64,000 bases of DNA. It comes from Nicotiana tabacum (lineage: Eukaryota; Streptophyta; Magnoliopsida; Solanales; Solanaceae). Under the pieces are notes generated by a model. It worked only from the letters and a program-made list of their open reading frames with translations, made no database searches and was not told where the DNA came from. Of the stretch, positions 11,340 to 23,806 are shown piece by piece. Numbering within the stretch: the first letter of the stretch is position 1; the number at the start of each line of letters is the position of its first letter. The position numbers and the translations under genes were made by a program. The stretch lies in contig NC_134095.1 in assembly GCF_000715075.1 (NCBI RefSeq), positions 51,078,806-51,142,805 of the forward strand, in the 5' to 3' direction.

Positions 11340-11700
11340 AACAGCCCCTAGGGCAAAACATGTACCGTACAACATCCCTTGGGAAAATATCAACAGAACC
11401 AGACCCTCGGGCTACTTTACAAACACTCGTAATCATCCTCTCGGGCATAACATGAATCAAGAATAGCCCCTTGGGAAACAACATGAAACAACAACATCCC
11501 CTCGGGCTATATCACATCACTCACACTGGGTACCCGCAATCACTAGGGGCGTGCAGACTCCGGAGGGGCTCCTACAACCTAAGCGCTATAACAAGCCATC
11601 TCGTGGCATAAATCAATCAGGCCCTCAGCCTCAAAACAACAAGCCACCTCATGGCATAAATCAATCAGGCCCTCGGCCTCACAATATAATGAATCAGTAA
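11340..11700 (-). repeat. Array of short palindromes in LTR of A
   Basis: There are repeated words such as GCCCCTCGGGC, CATCTCGTGGCATAAATCA and GGCCCTCGGCCTCA, spaced 30-60 bp apart. The same array is at 30555-30900 in the 5' LTR of A. Related words (GCCACGAGGTGGCTT, GCCGAGGGCC) occur at 15440-15680 and 26390-26720 in element B. Confidence 0.65.
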
Positions 11701-12734
11701 CAACCTATTACGGCGTGCAGCCCGATCCCATAATATTCTCACAACACAGGCCCTCGGCCTCACTCAGTCAGAAATCTCTCAAGCCACTCGGGCAACAGTA
11801 AAATATGATGCTCAGCCCAAAATATCATTTAAAATATCAAAATGGAGTAAATATGGTTGAGTTATGAAAGTAGTAGAATACAACATGAGTACAAATATGA
11901 AGTCAAAACAGTGAGAAATAGCAGTAAAAAGCCCCCAAGGGTCAAAAACCATTACCACGATGCCCAAATATGGTATTCAGCCCAAAACATAGTAATACTT
12001 TCCAAAACACAATGATATCATACAGTTTTCAATCAATACGAGACTTAACAGCCATACGGGGTGGACTAAGTTACAATCCCCAACGGTGCATGACCCCACG
12101 CTTGACATCTAGCGTGTACGTCAGCTCAAAGTAGCACAACGATTTGAAATTCGGGGTTTCATACCCTCAGGACAACATTTACAATCATTACTTACCTCAG
12201 TCCGGTCTAAACTCTAGCCCGTGATGCCTTTGCCTCTTGACTCGGCCTCCGGATGCTCCAAATCTATCCAAAAATAGTACCATACCATCACAATATGTTA
12301 AGGGAACAAAGCCCACTCGAAAATAACCAATTTACATCAATAATCCTGAAATTGGCCATACCCAACCCTCAGGCCCACGTGCCGGAATCCGATAAAAATC
12401 ACAGCAATAGAATTCTTATCTTCCCACGAGTCCATACATACTAAGAACATCAAAATCAGACCTTAAATGGACCCTCAAATCCCCAATTTACACTCTCTAA
12501 TTTCAAGCCCAAATTTCCTAATTTTAGGCTTTAAATCCCACTAATTTCATGTTTAAACAAGTAAGAATCAACATTGGATCGAGTTTTTGGTTCAATAATC
12601 TTACCTCAAATAAGTTCTCTTGAATTCCCTCTTCAATCTCCCCCATAAAGCTCCAAAACCGACTCAAAAATGGTGAACTATGGATAAAAATAGCGAAAAT
12701 GGCTATTTAAACATTCTGCCCAGAGATATAAATT

Positions 12735-13085
12735 CCTTCACCACGATCGCGGAAATAACCTCGCAATCGCAAAACACATAATTTGGCTGCCCTCATTTTA
12801 ACCCTATATGATCGCATAAAACACCACGTGATCGCGATGCACTTCCTTATCTACCTCATGCGATCATGATCGCGGCCTCGCCCACGCGATCGCATAGAAC
12901 AAACCTCACCACTTCATACCATCTCCTTCTCTACTACGCGAACACAACATTGGCCACGCGTTCGCCAACTATAATATCTCAACCAATCGCGATCGCATTC
13001 AGACCTTGGCGATCTCACTAAAGAAATTTCACCTCTTTCTCACAAAACCTACGCGATTGCAGACTCCTTTACGCAATCACGAAGA
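12735..13085 (-). repeat. CGATCGC word array in LTR of A
   Basis: About a dozen GCGATCGC-like words in a CG-rich stretch, placed just before (minus orientation) CTGGGCAGAATG and TTTAAATAG, a probable TATA region. The copy in the other LTR is at 31945-32280. Confidence 0.7.
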
Positions 13086-13793
13086 ACAAATGTCTGCAAC
13101 AGAGCTGAAGAAAAAATTGCATCTTTCAAAACGAGAATTTGATCCATTTAATCACCCTAAACTCACCCGAGGCCCTCGGGACCTCAACCAAACATGCCAA
13201 CATATCAAATAACATTATTCAAACTTGTTCCAACCTTCGAAACACTCGAAACAACATCAAAACATAAAATCATCAACGGATTCAAGCCTAAGAATTCCAA
13301 AAACTTTCGAATTCCGATTTCGATCAAAAAATCTATCAAACCTTGTCCAAATGACCTGAAATTTTGTACACATGACACAAATGCCACAACGGACCTACTC
13401 CAATTACCAGAATTACATTCCTACCCCAATATCAAAATTTCCACTACCAACCAGAAAATGCCAAAATTCAAGTTTTGCCAATTCAAGCCTAAATCTACCA
13501 TGAACCTCCAAAATACATTCTGGACGCGTTCCCAAGTTCAAAATCACCTAACGGATCTAACCAAAACATAAAAAAATCCAAATCCGAGATCGAATACTAA
13601 AAAGTTAAAACTTGGTCAAACCTTTCAAATTTAAAGCTTCAAGTTGAGAATCATTCTTCCATATCTGTTCCGACTAACCTGAAAACTAAAACCGACGATT
13701 TACATAAGTCATAATACATCATACGTGGCTAGTAATTCCTCATAACTAGCGAGTGAAGTGTAAATGCTTTAAACGACCGGTCGGGTCGTTGCA

Positions 13794-13803
13794 TCCTCCC
13801 CCA
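13794..13803 (-). other. Polypurine tract of element A
   Basis: The minus strand reads TGGGGGAGGA directly before the LTR start TGCAACGACC. It matches the tract of element B (GTGGGGAGGA). Confidence 0.8.
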
Positions 13804-14554
13804 CTTAAACATGCATTCGTCCTCGAACGTGCCCAGAATTGTTCCAAAAGCCAACAAATCACTATATAACCTTACCATGCACATACCCGGGGGTGATCCC
13901 ACATCACCCTATCTCATATATGTCCGATAACACAATGTAACTGAAATTTCATAATCCCACCTAGCCCATAAACTTTAGAACCGAATTTCCACCTCCGAAA
14001 TAATCTATAAGGTCAGAACCTCATATCTATACTCTGAATAAGTCTGAACAAGCCATATTAACCATATCCGTACCCAAAATCCAATTACATCATATACCAC
14101 ATAACTCAAACACTCGTAGCGATAACTTATAATCACATCAATTGGCTAAAATAACCGAATATCGATAATAAACCTCTTATCAAATAAAGCCTCATTCCAA
14201 CACTTCTGTATACTGCCAGTGATAAATGAAACACGTTGAAATCATAACAATTCGTCAGATCAACCATTTATGGAGTTCCCTCTCCTCCGACAAGGACCAT
14301 AGTAAATTTCTAAGCCGAAACTCGATATTATCCTTCCAACATGCTGAAATCAAATTCGATAGTATTCCCCCTAGGTCCGATGACCTCATCTCATCTAACA
14401 CGACTACTCTGATGACATGACACCTCAACGCAATCTAAAGCCAGAACTCGTGCAATCCGCGCACCAATAAGCAACAATTCGAACATACTCCAATCATGAA
14501 AAATGACTCAAATGAGAGAGTTGTACCGCAAGCTCACCAGTACCACCATATACA
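13804..14554 (-). other. Internal region of A, 3' part (non-coding)
   Basis: It is homologous, inverted, to 23870-24642 of element B. Shared words include GGGATCACCCCC, ATGCATGGTAAG, GAGTATGTTCG and TTGCTTATTGGTGCGC. No reading frame is conserved. The segment ends near 14554, where the sequence switches to the plus-strand LTR of B. Confidence 0.7.
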
Positions 14555-16400
14555 ATGCTGAGAATTTTTATATCATTGTTTAATCATGAAAATTTGTGGG
14601 AAATTAGAGGAAGAGTTGGGAATTTAGGGCTTGAAATTGGAGAGTGAATTTTTAGAACTTGAGTGACCATATGAGGTCGGATTTTGGTGAATTTGATATG
14701 TATGAACTCGTGAGAGGATGAGGATTCTATTGATGTTAATTTTGTCGGATTTCGAGACGTGGGTCCGGAGGCTAGGTTTGAGCAATTTCGGGATTTTGAT
14801 GATAAATTGGATATTTTCGAGTGGGCTTCGCTCCCTTAGCATATTTTAATGATTTTGTACTGATTATGGCTAGATTTGGAGCATTCGGAGGTCGATTCGT
14901 ATGGGCAAGGCATCACAGGATAGAGTTTGCACCGGATCGAGGTAAATAATGATTGTAAATGATGTTCCGAGGGTTCGAAACCCCGGATTGCACATCGTAG
15001 TGCTATATTGAGGTGAGGCACACACTGGATGACAAGCGTGGGATCGTACACTATTGGAGATTGTGACTTGGTCCGTCCCGGTTGATGATTTTACCGCGTA
15101 TTTGACTGAAATTATTGCTATCATCATTATTTGGGCTGAATGCCATATTTGAGCCTAGTGCCAACTATTTGAACTCTTCGGGAATTTTTGTTAATATTTC
15201 CTTACTGTTTTGACTTTATACTAGAACTTAGTCATGCTGTTTTCCACTGTTTTCAAAACTCAGCCAAGTTTATTTTGCTTTAACACTTGAAATGATATTT
15301 CAAATAATATTTTGGGTTGAGCATCATGTTTTCCTGTTGCCCGGGTGGCTTATGTGATTTTTGACTGAGTAAGGTCGAGGGCTTTTGTTGTGAGGATATC
15401 TTTTGGGTCGGGTTGCACGCCTTAGCAGTGATACACTGATATGATTAAGATCCTGAGGGCCTGAGATATGTACGCCACGAGGTGGCTTGTGGATATTGAA
15501 ATGAGGACGGGAGCATGTTTATGATGCCACGAGGTGGCTTTATATTGCTCTTGGGCCGTAAGAGGCCCCCCTAGGAGTATGCACACTCCCAATGAGCGCG
15601 GGTACCCATTGTGATGTTAGAAATAGCCCGAGGGGCTGGTATTGTTCGGAGATATTGCCCGAGGGGCAGATTTGTTGTCATTGTGCTGAGCGGCGAACCT
15701 TATGTGCTTATCTTTCTTATTTGCCTATCAATTACTTATTTAATTGTGCATTTGTGCCCTAGGGGCGGATTTCTATGCTTATCTGCACTAGTTGTTCTGC
15801 ATTCATTGCGTAACTGTTGAAAAAGTCATTTTTAAAAAATTGATACTGAGCTAAGATGTTTTAAGGATTTTTGAGCTCCATTGCTTTCTTATTGGTTTCT
15901 GAACTGTTTCTATATAGCATGTTGATGCACTTTTTGTGATTTCTTACCATTCAGACTTTAGTTATGATTATTACTTACTGAATTGGATTACTCACTTTAC
16001 TCCCTACATCTTGTATTCAGATTTAGGTATTTCTAAACCCGGTAGCGGGTATTGGCTGATCGGAGGCAGAGTCATCGGAGTTTAGCAAGGTAGCTACCGG
16101 CGTTCGCATCACTGCTTTTCTCCCTTTTCATTTTATTAGTCTGTGTTTTGTACATTTTAGACTTTTCAGTTGCATTTATACCCTAGTAAATGCTTGTGAC
16201 TTGTGATACCCCGGTATCGGGCTGTGTTTGGGCTGTATTCCGCACATTATAAAGTCTTTTACTTAGTCTTTGGTTTATTTACTCATTCTTAGAATGTTTA
16301 TTAATGCTTAACTTTTTAAAAATTTAATTAGGACTAGTTGGCTGGACTTGTCTTCACGAGAGACACCATCACGATCGGGTCTGGGTTTATGGTCGTGACA
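14555..16400 (+). repeat. 5' LTR of element B, 5'-truncated
   Basis: From 14837 to 16400 it matches the 3' LTR at 25853-27420 base for base with roughly 10% differences by eye. The 280 bp before that match LTRs of element A, not the 3' LTR of B, which has an internal deletion there. It ends GGTCGTGACA next to the PBS. The hairpin block is at 15547-15600. Confidence 0.78.
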
Positions 16401-16402
16401 AG

Positions 16403-16415
16403 TTGGTATCGGAGC
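16403..16415 (+). other. Primer binding site of element B
   Basis: TTGGTATCGGAGC lies two bases after the LTR. It is an initiator tRNA-Met type PBS with one change from the usual TGGTATCAGAGC. Confidence 0.8.
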
Positions 16416-18940
16416 CTAGGTTACATAGGTCTCACGAGTCATGAGTGGGTTTAATAGAGTCTCGCGGATCGGTTCGGAGATATCTGTATTTATCCTCGAG
16501 AGGCTGCAGAACCTTTAGGAAAACTTCACATTCTTGAATTCTTATCGTGCATCCTTGATTCAGCTTGAAATGTAACTCTTTGAATTCCTTCCACGCGTTC
16601 ATATGCGCGCATGAGCATTCAGTATCAGATGTGCATCGATGGCTTGTGATTCCTTGATTGAGGGGCGAGACGAGGTCTCTGTGAGTTGATGTTGGGCCAG
16701 TCTAGAGGACTTGAGGCCGGATTTTTGCCTATAGCTTGAGCACCGAGGTGTTGTTTGTGTGAGCAAGTGTTTTTGAACTTATATGCTCGGTAGTGTCTCT
16801 ATTAGTAGGAGTGACGGCTGGATGACTATGTGAGTATGTTAGTACTGCGAGAGGTATCCATATGATTTGGAAGCGACGAGAAAGGTCTGCTGGAGGATAG
16901 AAGAACTATTAGGTGCTTGAATTCCATCTTGATTCGAGGTATAGCCCCGAGTTATGGGCATGTGAAGAATCTTTTCATGTTTCCCAGTTGATAGTAAAGT
17001 AAATTTCATGTTGCTGTATGAGTTCAGACTCAGGAAAACTAAGTGATTGCGTAATGTTTATAATGGTGGAATCTATACATAAATATTGGTTCGAGGCGAA
17101 GCAGGTGGGTTATCTCCTGCGGAGTGTTCAGAAGTTTGTGCAATCTTTATGTTGTCTGTTAGAAGATCTCATTTGCAATTGCAAGATATGTGTTGTAATT
17201 AAAATTGGGTCGCTTAAGAGAGTGGGCTTGACTGTTGCGAGGATGAATGTGAGAATTTGCAGAAGATTCAAGGTATTAGATGATCAGTGTTTTCAGAAGC
17301 TTACAAAGGGTTTGGGTTTAATCTCACTATGGTATTATGGCAGCAATAGAGTATATCCGTATGAGTTATTAAGTGTGTTTTGATCTGTAGCTTCGAGCCA
17401 AGTGGGGGAGTCTGCTACTGACTAGATTATGTGCTATGTTGGTTCTAGTTTGAGACATTCAGGTGAATCAGTTATGGCCGGCGAAGATTGAGACCGAGGA
17501 TGGCTCGAGTAAAGGAAAATTATTAACAAAGGTTATAGGATGCTTCACAGGTGTGTGAGAATCACGGAATATCTTGAGTTATAGTTGGCAAGAATGCTCG
17601 GTGCATAGAGCAGGAAGTTGCTTGGTTGTATTGGAATGAGGTTACATTCTGCGGTGTCGGAGTGCCAATGAGGCACGTGTTGTTCAGTTTGTTTTATTAG
17701 GCTAATTGCAGTTTGAGTAGAGTGCATAACTCTCGAGAATGGTTCTAAGGGGTCAAGATTTTACATATAACAGTTGGGTATCTTCAAGTTGTATATGTAG
17801 CTAGAAACTGAGTTTCATTGGAATATGTCAAGACTTGTCGTATTTCTATATTAATTATAAGATTCTATATATCAGTATCAGGAAGGCGAAGGTATGGCTT
17901 TGAATTCGTAGGAGGTCTCTTCAGGGTAAGCATTTTGAACGTGGTGTTGTTGTGAATGTCTAAAGAGTAATCAGCGGCTTATGGACCATAGGACGGTGTG
18001 GTTATATGCTTGGGCCTCGTGTGGTAAGTCTGGGTTGAGGAATTGGGGTGCTATAGCAAGAGGGAATATCAAGTTGAAGGTAAATCAGAAGGAAACTCGG
18101 GTGGATAGGATAGCTAGGTAGTATGCCAGGTCGGTATGGTAAGGATACGATTATTTCATTGGGTGTTTACGAGGTAATGAGTTTCTACAGGTATTTCGCG
18201 ATAATGCTCTTAGGTTTTGATGTCTTGCGTAGCTTGGTTGAGTTAGAAGGATTCAGTCCTGGCAGGTCTGGTTTGTGCAAGGGGAACTTGGAGGGAGTTC
18301 TTGATGGTTTCTACCTCGGTTGGAGATGTATATTTTCTATGGGCATGGGGAGCATGGGATGTATAGTGATTTTCTACTAGATAGGATCATTGGAAAGTTC
18401 TTGACTAGTTGAGTACGTAGATGTTTGCGGCTCGGAAGGGAGATGAAGTTCTTATGTTATCCTAGGATGGTATGGTATATGCGGTATATTGTGGAGGATT
18501 GAGACTTGCGTGTGTAAGGTTACGATTTAGTTCTGAATGGAAAGTTATAAAATTCTTAGGCAGCATGGGTAGTTTCAGATTATTAGAGAAATGGGCTTCA
18601 GATGATTAGGGGGATGATCTTCAGATGATTAAGGGAAAGGTATTGCTAATTGGAGTGATTCGACGAGGGTATATGTTTCAGAAAAGGCAATGTGATTAAG
18701 TTGATGGTACTTCGATAGTATTGCGGCGCTTTCTTGATAGATCGACTGCTGATATTCGAGTTTGCTTGGTGGCACAGGGGAATTTTAGAGTATCTTTTGT
18801 GGAATGATTGGGTATTTGAGGTGTGGTATGCATTCGGACGGCAGAATTGGGATCAGGTATGTTGATTCATGTGCCATATGGATTTGGAGACGGGGAATTT
18901 CTCACATTCAGGCTATATTGTCCTTGTGAGTCATGTGTAT
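16416..18940 (+). other. Internal region of B, ORF-less 5' part
   Basis: This is 2.5 kb collinear with the minus strand of 29912-27421 in element A. No gag or long reading frame is present; the longest open frame (121 aa at 17018-17383) has no recognisable domain and is not visibly preserved in A. The lengths agree to within a few bases between A and B, so this segment was inherited as non-coding sequence. Confidence 0.65.
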
Positions 18941-18949
18941 CGGCACTGT

Positions 18950-19430
18950 TTAGTGACTATCGAGGTTTGGAGACCCGATCGAATATTTTGTGCTTAGTAT
19001 GTTAGATTTTGGATGTGATATTGGGTTCAGACTGGTTGTCTCCATGTTATGTCATTCTGGACTATTGCGCTAAGGCGGGGCTGTTGGCTATGCCGGAAAT
19101 ACCATAGATTGAGTGGCGAGGTTCGACGGATTATATCCTAGTGGAGTGGTTTTATATTTCGAAAACCCAGCGGACGGCTGGGAAGGATTGTCTTTCTTAT
19201 TGGGGCTTTCATGATGGATGTCAGTGTAGAGGCTTCTACCATTAATTCAGTTTCAGTGGTGAGGGACTTTTCGGGTGTGTTTCTTGTGACCGAGCATGTA
19301 GCCGGGAAGGGTTGTTGATTTCGGTATTGATTTGATGCTGGGCACCATATCGTATGGCACCAGTAGAGTTAAAGGAGTGGAAGGAGCAGCTTCAGGATTT
19401 CCTTGATAAGGAGTTCGTTGGCAGGCCAAT
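18950..19430 (+). pseudogene. Protease/RT-junction remnant in element B
   Basis: The translation shows LETRSNILCLV, then a stop, then DVILGSDWLSPCYVI, the end of a chromovirus aspartic protease matching element E at 60-110. Decayed text follows and then YRMAPVELKEWKEQLQDFL near 19350-19405, the start of the RT region. It has several stops and frameshifts. It shows that the non-autonomous family descends from a Tekay/Del-like element, but retains about 0.5 kb of pol. Confidence 0.72.
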
Positions 19431-20296
19431 GTGGATGCGTGTTCTAACTTGAGTCGGTTTGGTTGGCTTCGAATTGTTTTGTTGAGGGATGTGTTGATTC
19501 GATTGTTATTGAGCTTATTAGTAATCTGGGGAGATCTATGAGTTATCTCTCTGTGTCGCGAGGCATTGGGATTCGCTGGTTATAGGCACATGTGGTGCGG
19601 TGTTTGTAAGCACGTGATTTTTGCTTCACGAGCAATCACTCCAAAAGGAAAACAAAAAAATAAAAATAGTGACAAATGATTTCGCTGTACAAATTTTTCG
19701 ATTTTTTCCGTGACATGTGTTATGAGTCGTTTGTAGGTCTGTCCATTTCGCATTTTAGTCATTATCAAACAAAATACAAAAAATATGTGTCGTTAAAAGA
19801 AAATTCAAAAAAAATATATAAATATATATGCGTCGTTCGTTCTAGGTTGTGATTTAACTTACTTAAATACTTGTGTGATAATTATGTGGAAATATTACAG
19901 TGTTGTTGATTTTAATTTCACTATTTTATTATTATCTCATTTTGTTTAAAAAAAAAGAGAAAAAGAAAAAAGGTAAAAGAGTGAAGGAAAACCGGTTTAG
20001 GCCCAAAAGAAATGAAATAAAACAGGCCCAAACCAGCACTCAAACCCAGTCCAAGTCTAGGCCTGCCCAGGCACCTCCTGAAACGACGCCGTTTCAGGCA
20101 AATCAATCTGAGCCGTCTGTCCAGGCCAATCCAACGGCTCAGGATCTCTTTCAGCAACCCATTTTCAAACCCGACCCAGGAACCAATCCGACCCAACCCC
20201 TCACTTAAACCAAACGACCCCGTCTCATTTCTCACCCTCAGATCCAAGCCGTTGAGATCATCTGATCTAACGGCTCAGATCCAATCCCATAGACCA

Positions 20297-20304
20297 TATA
20301 TAAA
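20297..20304 (+). promoter_or_regulatory. TATA box of Ogre-type LTR I (upstream)
   Basis: TATATAAA followed by a C-rich stretch; the same context occurs at 47745 in the LTR of element C. Confidence 0.55.
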
Positions 20305-20743
20305 CCTCCCTTACACCCCACGCCCCCTATACCAGCACCCCATCCCTTCGTCCCCAAGATCAAACCTGAAACCCCAAACCCTAGCAAGCCGCCCTAGTCC
20401 CCCTCGCCATTAAAGCCGGCGGCACGAACGCCGGTGGCCACCTCCTGAACACCCTAAGACCCCCTCACTGTCCTAAACATGGATCTGCTATCCATTTGCC
20501 TCGAATCATCTTCCTTCGTCTCGAATCTTCATTTGAAGATTTGAGTCGAACCCGGAACTATGCCAAACCACCCCCATCTTCATACCAGACACTCCCCTGA
20601 CCTTCCTCGTGACCAAACCAAGCTTGGTTTGGTCCAAATCTACCCACAACTCCTAAAAATCCAGATCTGAAAATCCAGAACTTGAAACACATGCACCTGG
20701 GGAATCCGGCCGGTCTTGACAAGGGTTTGAGGTCTAATAGACC

Positions 20744-20781
20744 TTAATCAAGGTGTTCTCATGTGAGAACACCCTGATTAA
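20744..20781 (+). repeat. LTR hairpin, copy in solo LTR I
   Basis: The left arm TTAATCAAGGTGTTCTCA (20744-20761) pairs with TGAGAACACCCTGATTAA (20764-20781) at 17 of 18 positions with a two-base gap. It corresponds to the palindrome at 48178-48217. Confidence 0.85.
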
Positions 20782-22823
20782 AGTTTGTTCGGCCTCAAGA
20801 GTTCGAAGTTGAGTCAGATTTGGGTCCGTTTTGATTTCAAACTTTTTCGGTAAGTTTCCTTTTCTCTTTGTTTGGTTCTAATTAAGTTGTCAGCATGCTT
20901 CGTTGTGTTTGTTTGTTATTTTTTTATTTTCATTCGGATTTCTTCCATCTCTGTCAAAGGCCTCTTATTTGGTCAGTTGGTTTTCTGTTTGTGTTCTAAA
21001 TGTACTCTGTGACATACATGTGCGTCAATAAGATTAGTCGTCAAATGAGTTAATTCATATAGGCCCCCCAGTAATTGAACAAAAGTTGTTTGATGCCCTT
21101 TAGGTCCCTGAACGTATTGTTTATATGAGCGACTGATTATTACCTGTTATAATTAGTGTAGTCGACCTGATAAATGTCGTCGATTAGTTTCCTACGACTG
21201 AATGTTCAAATATTCTGAATGGGCCTGTATTGTGATTTGAATGTTGGGCATTACCTATGAATGTTAGTTTGTAACTACATTGTAAACAATTAAAAAGCCA
21301 GGCTGGGGCAGTTCTGAAATCGAATGATCAAAGCCCAAAGTGCCCTGATGCTGCAATAGGCAGGGCAGTAATAATCAAGGTTAAACAGGGGTAATCTGGG
21401 GTTTGAAAAAGGGCAGAAAAGGTTAGTTTAAATGAAGCTGACAAGTAGGGTGCTAATTAAGATTAAACTAATACCAATGGGGAACAAGACACAAGGGTAT
21501 GGGGCTTAAAATGAATAATAAAATGAGCTCATAACTCTTGATTAAACAAAACCAGGCGTGGGGAACAAAGAGCTGGCACCAAAAGATGCTTAGGCATGGG
21601 CTTAAAAGAGTATGGGCAGACTGCAAGTTGCAGGAAAGGCAGCTTAGCTGCACCAGGTCGATTAGCTTATAAATAAGCTGTTTCAGAACATAAGGGGGGG
21701 ACTTTTAGTCTTCAGGAAAAGAATTTTTTGAGTCTTGAGAGATCCTGTGAGTAAGAAAACTGAAAAAAGGAAAAAACAGAAATAAACTTCAGAACATTGT
21801 GAATGAGCATTGTCTAGAAAAACTGAGTAAGAGTCCAGTTTGATCAGTTTGTCTTTGTGGTTTTGTTTTTTTCTGTCATTGGCCAAGCTTCTTTGTGGTC
21901 ATTGGATTTCTGTTGCTGTTACATTCGACATTCTGGGCTGTTGTTTCCTACTCTATTTTTCTGGGATTGCTGGTTTGGTACTCGACTATTTGCTGGTATT
22001 CTTTTTCTGGGAAATATTGCTGGTTGTCTGTGGCTGTGGAAAACACATTTGATTGTTGATTTGTTGCTGTGTGTTTGTCGTGAATCTGCTGTTGCTGTTG
22101 TTTGCATACCACTCAACTGATCACTCCCTTTCTTCCTTTCCTTTCCATACCAGGTACACACCTAATACACTGTCAAATGTAGCTGGAAATTTGAGCATGA
22201 ATGCAAATGAAAAGACCTGAAGAATGCTTTTTTTCTATATACATAATTTGCTACCTTAAATATCATGTAATGTAGAAAATTTTATGCTTGTTTTGGATGC
22301 TGGGGATAGCCTTCAGGCCTAATACTGATAATGTGGGTAGTTGAATGTTAGATTGTGTATATAGGATGGTGATAAGAGCATGCCCAAGGTAATAGGTTGT
22401 ATCTCAGATTTAGTGCAATGGTGCAGTATAAGCATGTAATGTATGCCAAGCATGAAAATCGTATACTATAAATTAATTTCTTTCCTTTCCAATAAATTTC
22501 ATATATAACTGTTAAAACCATTTTTTTAGATAAAGAACACGGTTTACAATCTCAACCCCACGATGGTCGAGCCCGGGTCAAAACAGACCCAGCAGGCTCG
22601 CATCAAACAAGCAGCGGCCCAGGTCTGGCCAATCATGCGTGGGCTGGATTTGGGCCCATGATTATTTGTTCGGCCGACTGTGCATGTAGCCTCATTTCTG
22701 ATTTTTTTAAGAATTTCTGAATGTTGTTACAAACAACTTGCAAGCATGTAATTAATTAGGACTATCTACTGTTTTCAATTAGTAGAGACAAACGCGATAA
22801 GAAACGTAGTTGTCATAGGACAT

Positions 22824-23440
22824 CCTTTCAAAAAATAAGAACGAGATGAGCCTCGACAAACAAAAACGCATAAGATGCGGGGCCCTTGTTAAAATGTATA
22901 TTATCGAAGCATTTAGTTTCCAGGACGGGTTGTTTAGCAAATCTCACAACCCTCCTAAAATAACAATACGTTAGACTCTTTAGGACGTGCCTTAATAAAT
23001 CTTACCTTCTTAAACTCGGGTGCACATTTATGTGACCCAAATCCAATTCTCAACGGAGTCGAAATGTGTTTCTAATCACGGGTACATTGATTGTGATGTG
23101 GTTCGAGATGCGTGTCCATGACGTTGCAAATTCATTTTAAAAAATAAGAATGAGATGAGCCTCGCCAAATAAAAATACAAATTGTGGGGCCCTCAGTAAA
23201 TATTTGTTTTAAAAATTATTTGGACTTCGGGATGGACCGTTTAGTAAATTTTCACGGTCTTACCCAAAATAAATACGCTAGTCACTTTAGGCGCGCCTTT
23301 AATAATTTAATTTCCTTAAACTCGGGTGCACATTGATGTGACCCAAATCCAAATCTCAACGGAGTCAAAGTGTGTCGACGACCACGGGTACATTGATTGT
23401 AACGCGGTTCGAGATACATTTTCACAACGTTGCAATTCTT
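22824..23440 (+). repeat. Tandem duplication of about 310 bp in LTR I
   Basis: Copies at about 22824-23120 and 23138-23440 share AATAAGAANGAGATGAGCCT, GGGGCCCT, CTTAAACTCGGGTGCACAT, GTGACCCAAATCCAA and CACGGGTACATTGATTG. The LTR of element C has one copy (about 50335-50630). The copies have diverged, so the duplication is not recent. Confidence 0.8.
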
Positions 23441-23806
23441 GATAAAAATAGTAAATGATAAAAGCGGTTAAAAGTTAAATTTTGCACATAAGTTCACACT
23501 TGTATAAAATCAGATAATCAAGCCGAATATAACAGTTGAGCGACCGTGCTAGAACCACGGAACTCGGGAATGCCTAACACCTTCTCCCGGGTTAACAAAA
23601 TTCCTTATCCGGATTTCTGGTACGCAGACTGTAATATAGAGTCATTATTTTCCTCGATTCGGGATTAAAATTGGTGACTTGGGACACCCTAAATCTCCCA
23701 AGTGGCGACTCTGAAATAAATAAAACAATCCCGTTTCGATTGTCCTTTAATTGGAAAAACTCCCTTGTACCCTCACGGGTACGTAAAAAGGAGGTGTGAC
23801 AGTGTT

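Larger units (their letters stand above)
10895..13793 (-). repeat. 3' LTR of element A, truncated at its outer end
   Basis: It is collinear with the 5' LTR from 30110 to 32976. The right edge is set by the polypurine tract and the terminal words TGCAACGACCCGACC (minus strand). About 180 bp present at 29929-30109 in the other LTR are absent. It includes small palindrome arrays (11340-11510), the shared hairpin block (11535-11588), a CTGGGCAG box near 12720 (minus), and a CG-rich array at 12735-13085. Confidence 0.82.
19605..23801 (+). mobile_element. Element I: Ogre/Tat-type solo LTR, 4197 bp, TSD GTGTT
   Basis: It starts TGTAAGCACGTGATTTTTGC and ends GGAGGTGTGACA, like the LTR of element C at 47038-51023. 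GTGTT lies at 19600-19604 and again at 23802-23806. No internal region is present. It carries TATATAAA at 20297, a hairpin at 20744-20781, a GGTAAGT donor-like site at 20850, TATAAATA at 21668 and a tandem duplication at about 22824-23440 that C lacks. Confidence 0.92.

Noticed and set aside
17018..17383. 121-codon frame in the interior of element B
   Set aside because: It is not visibly preserved in the collinear interior of element A and has no domain; it looks like a chance frame.
19900..20247. Overlapping frames of about 100 codons on both strands in LTR I
   Set aside because: Low-complexity Lys/Gln/Pro text in an LTR. The LTR of C does not keep the frame.
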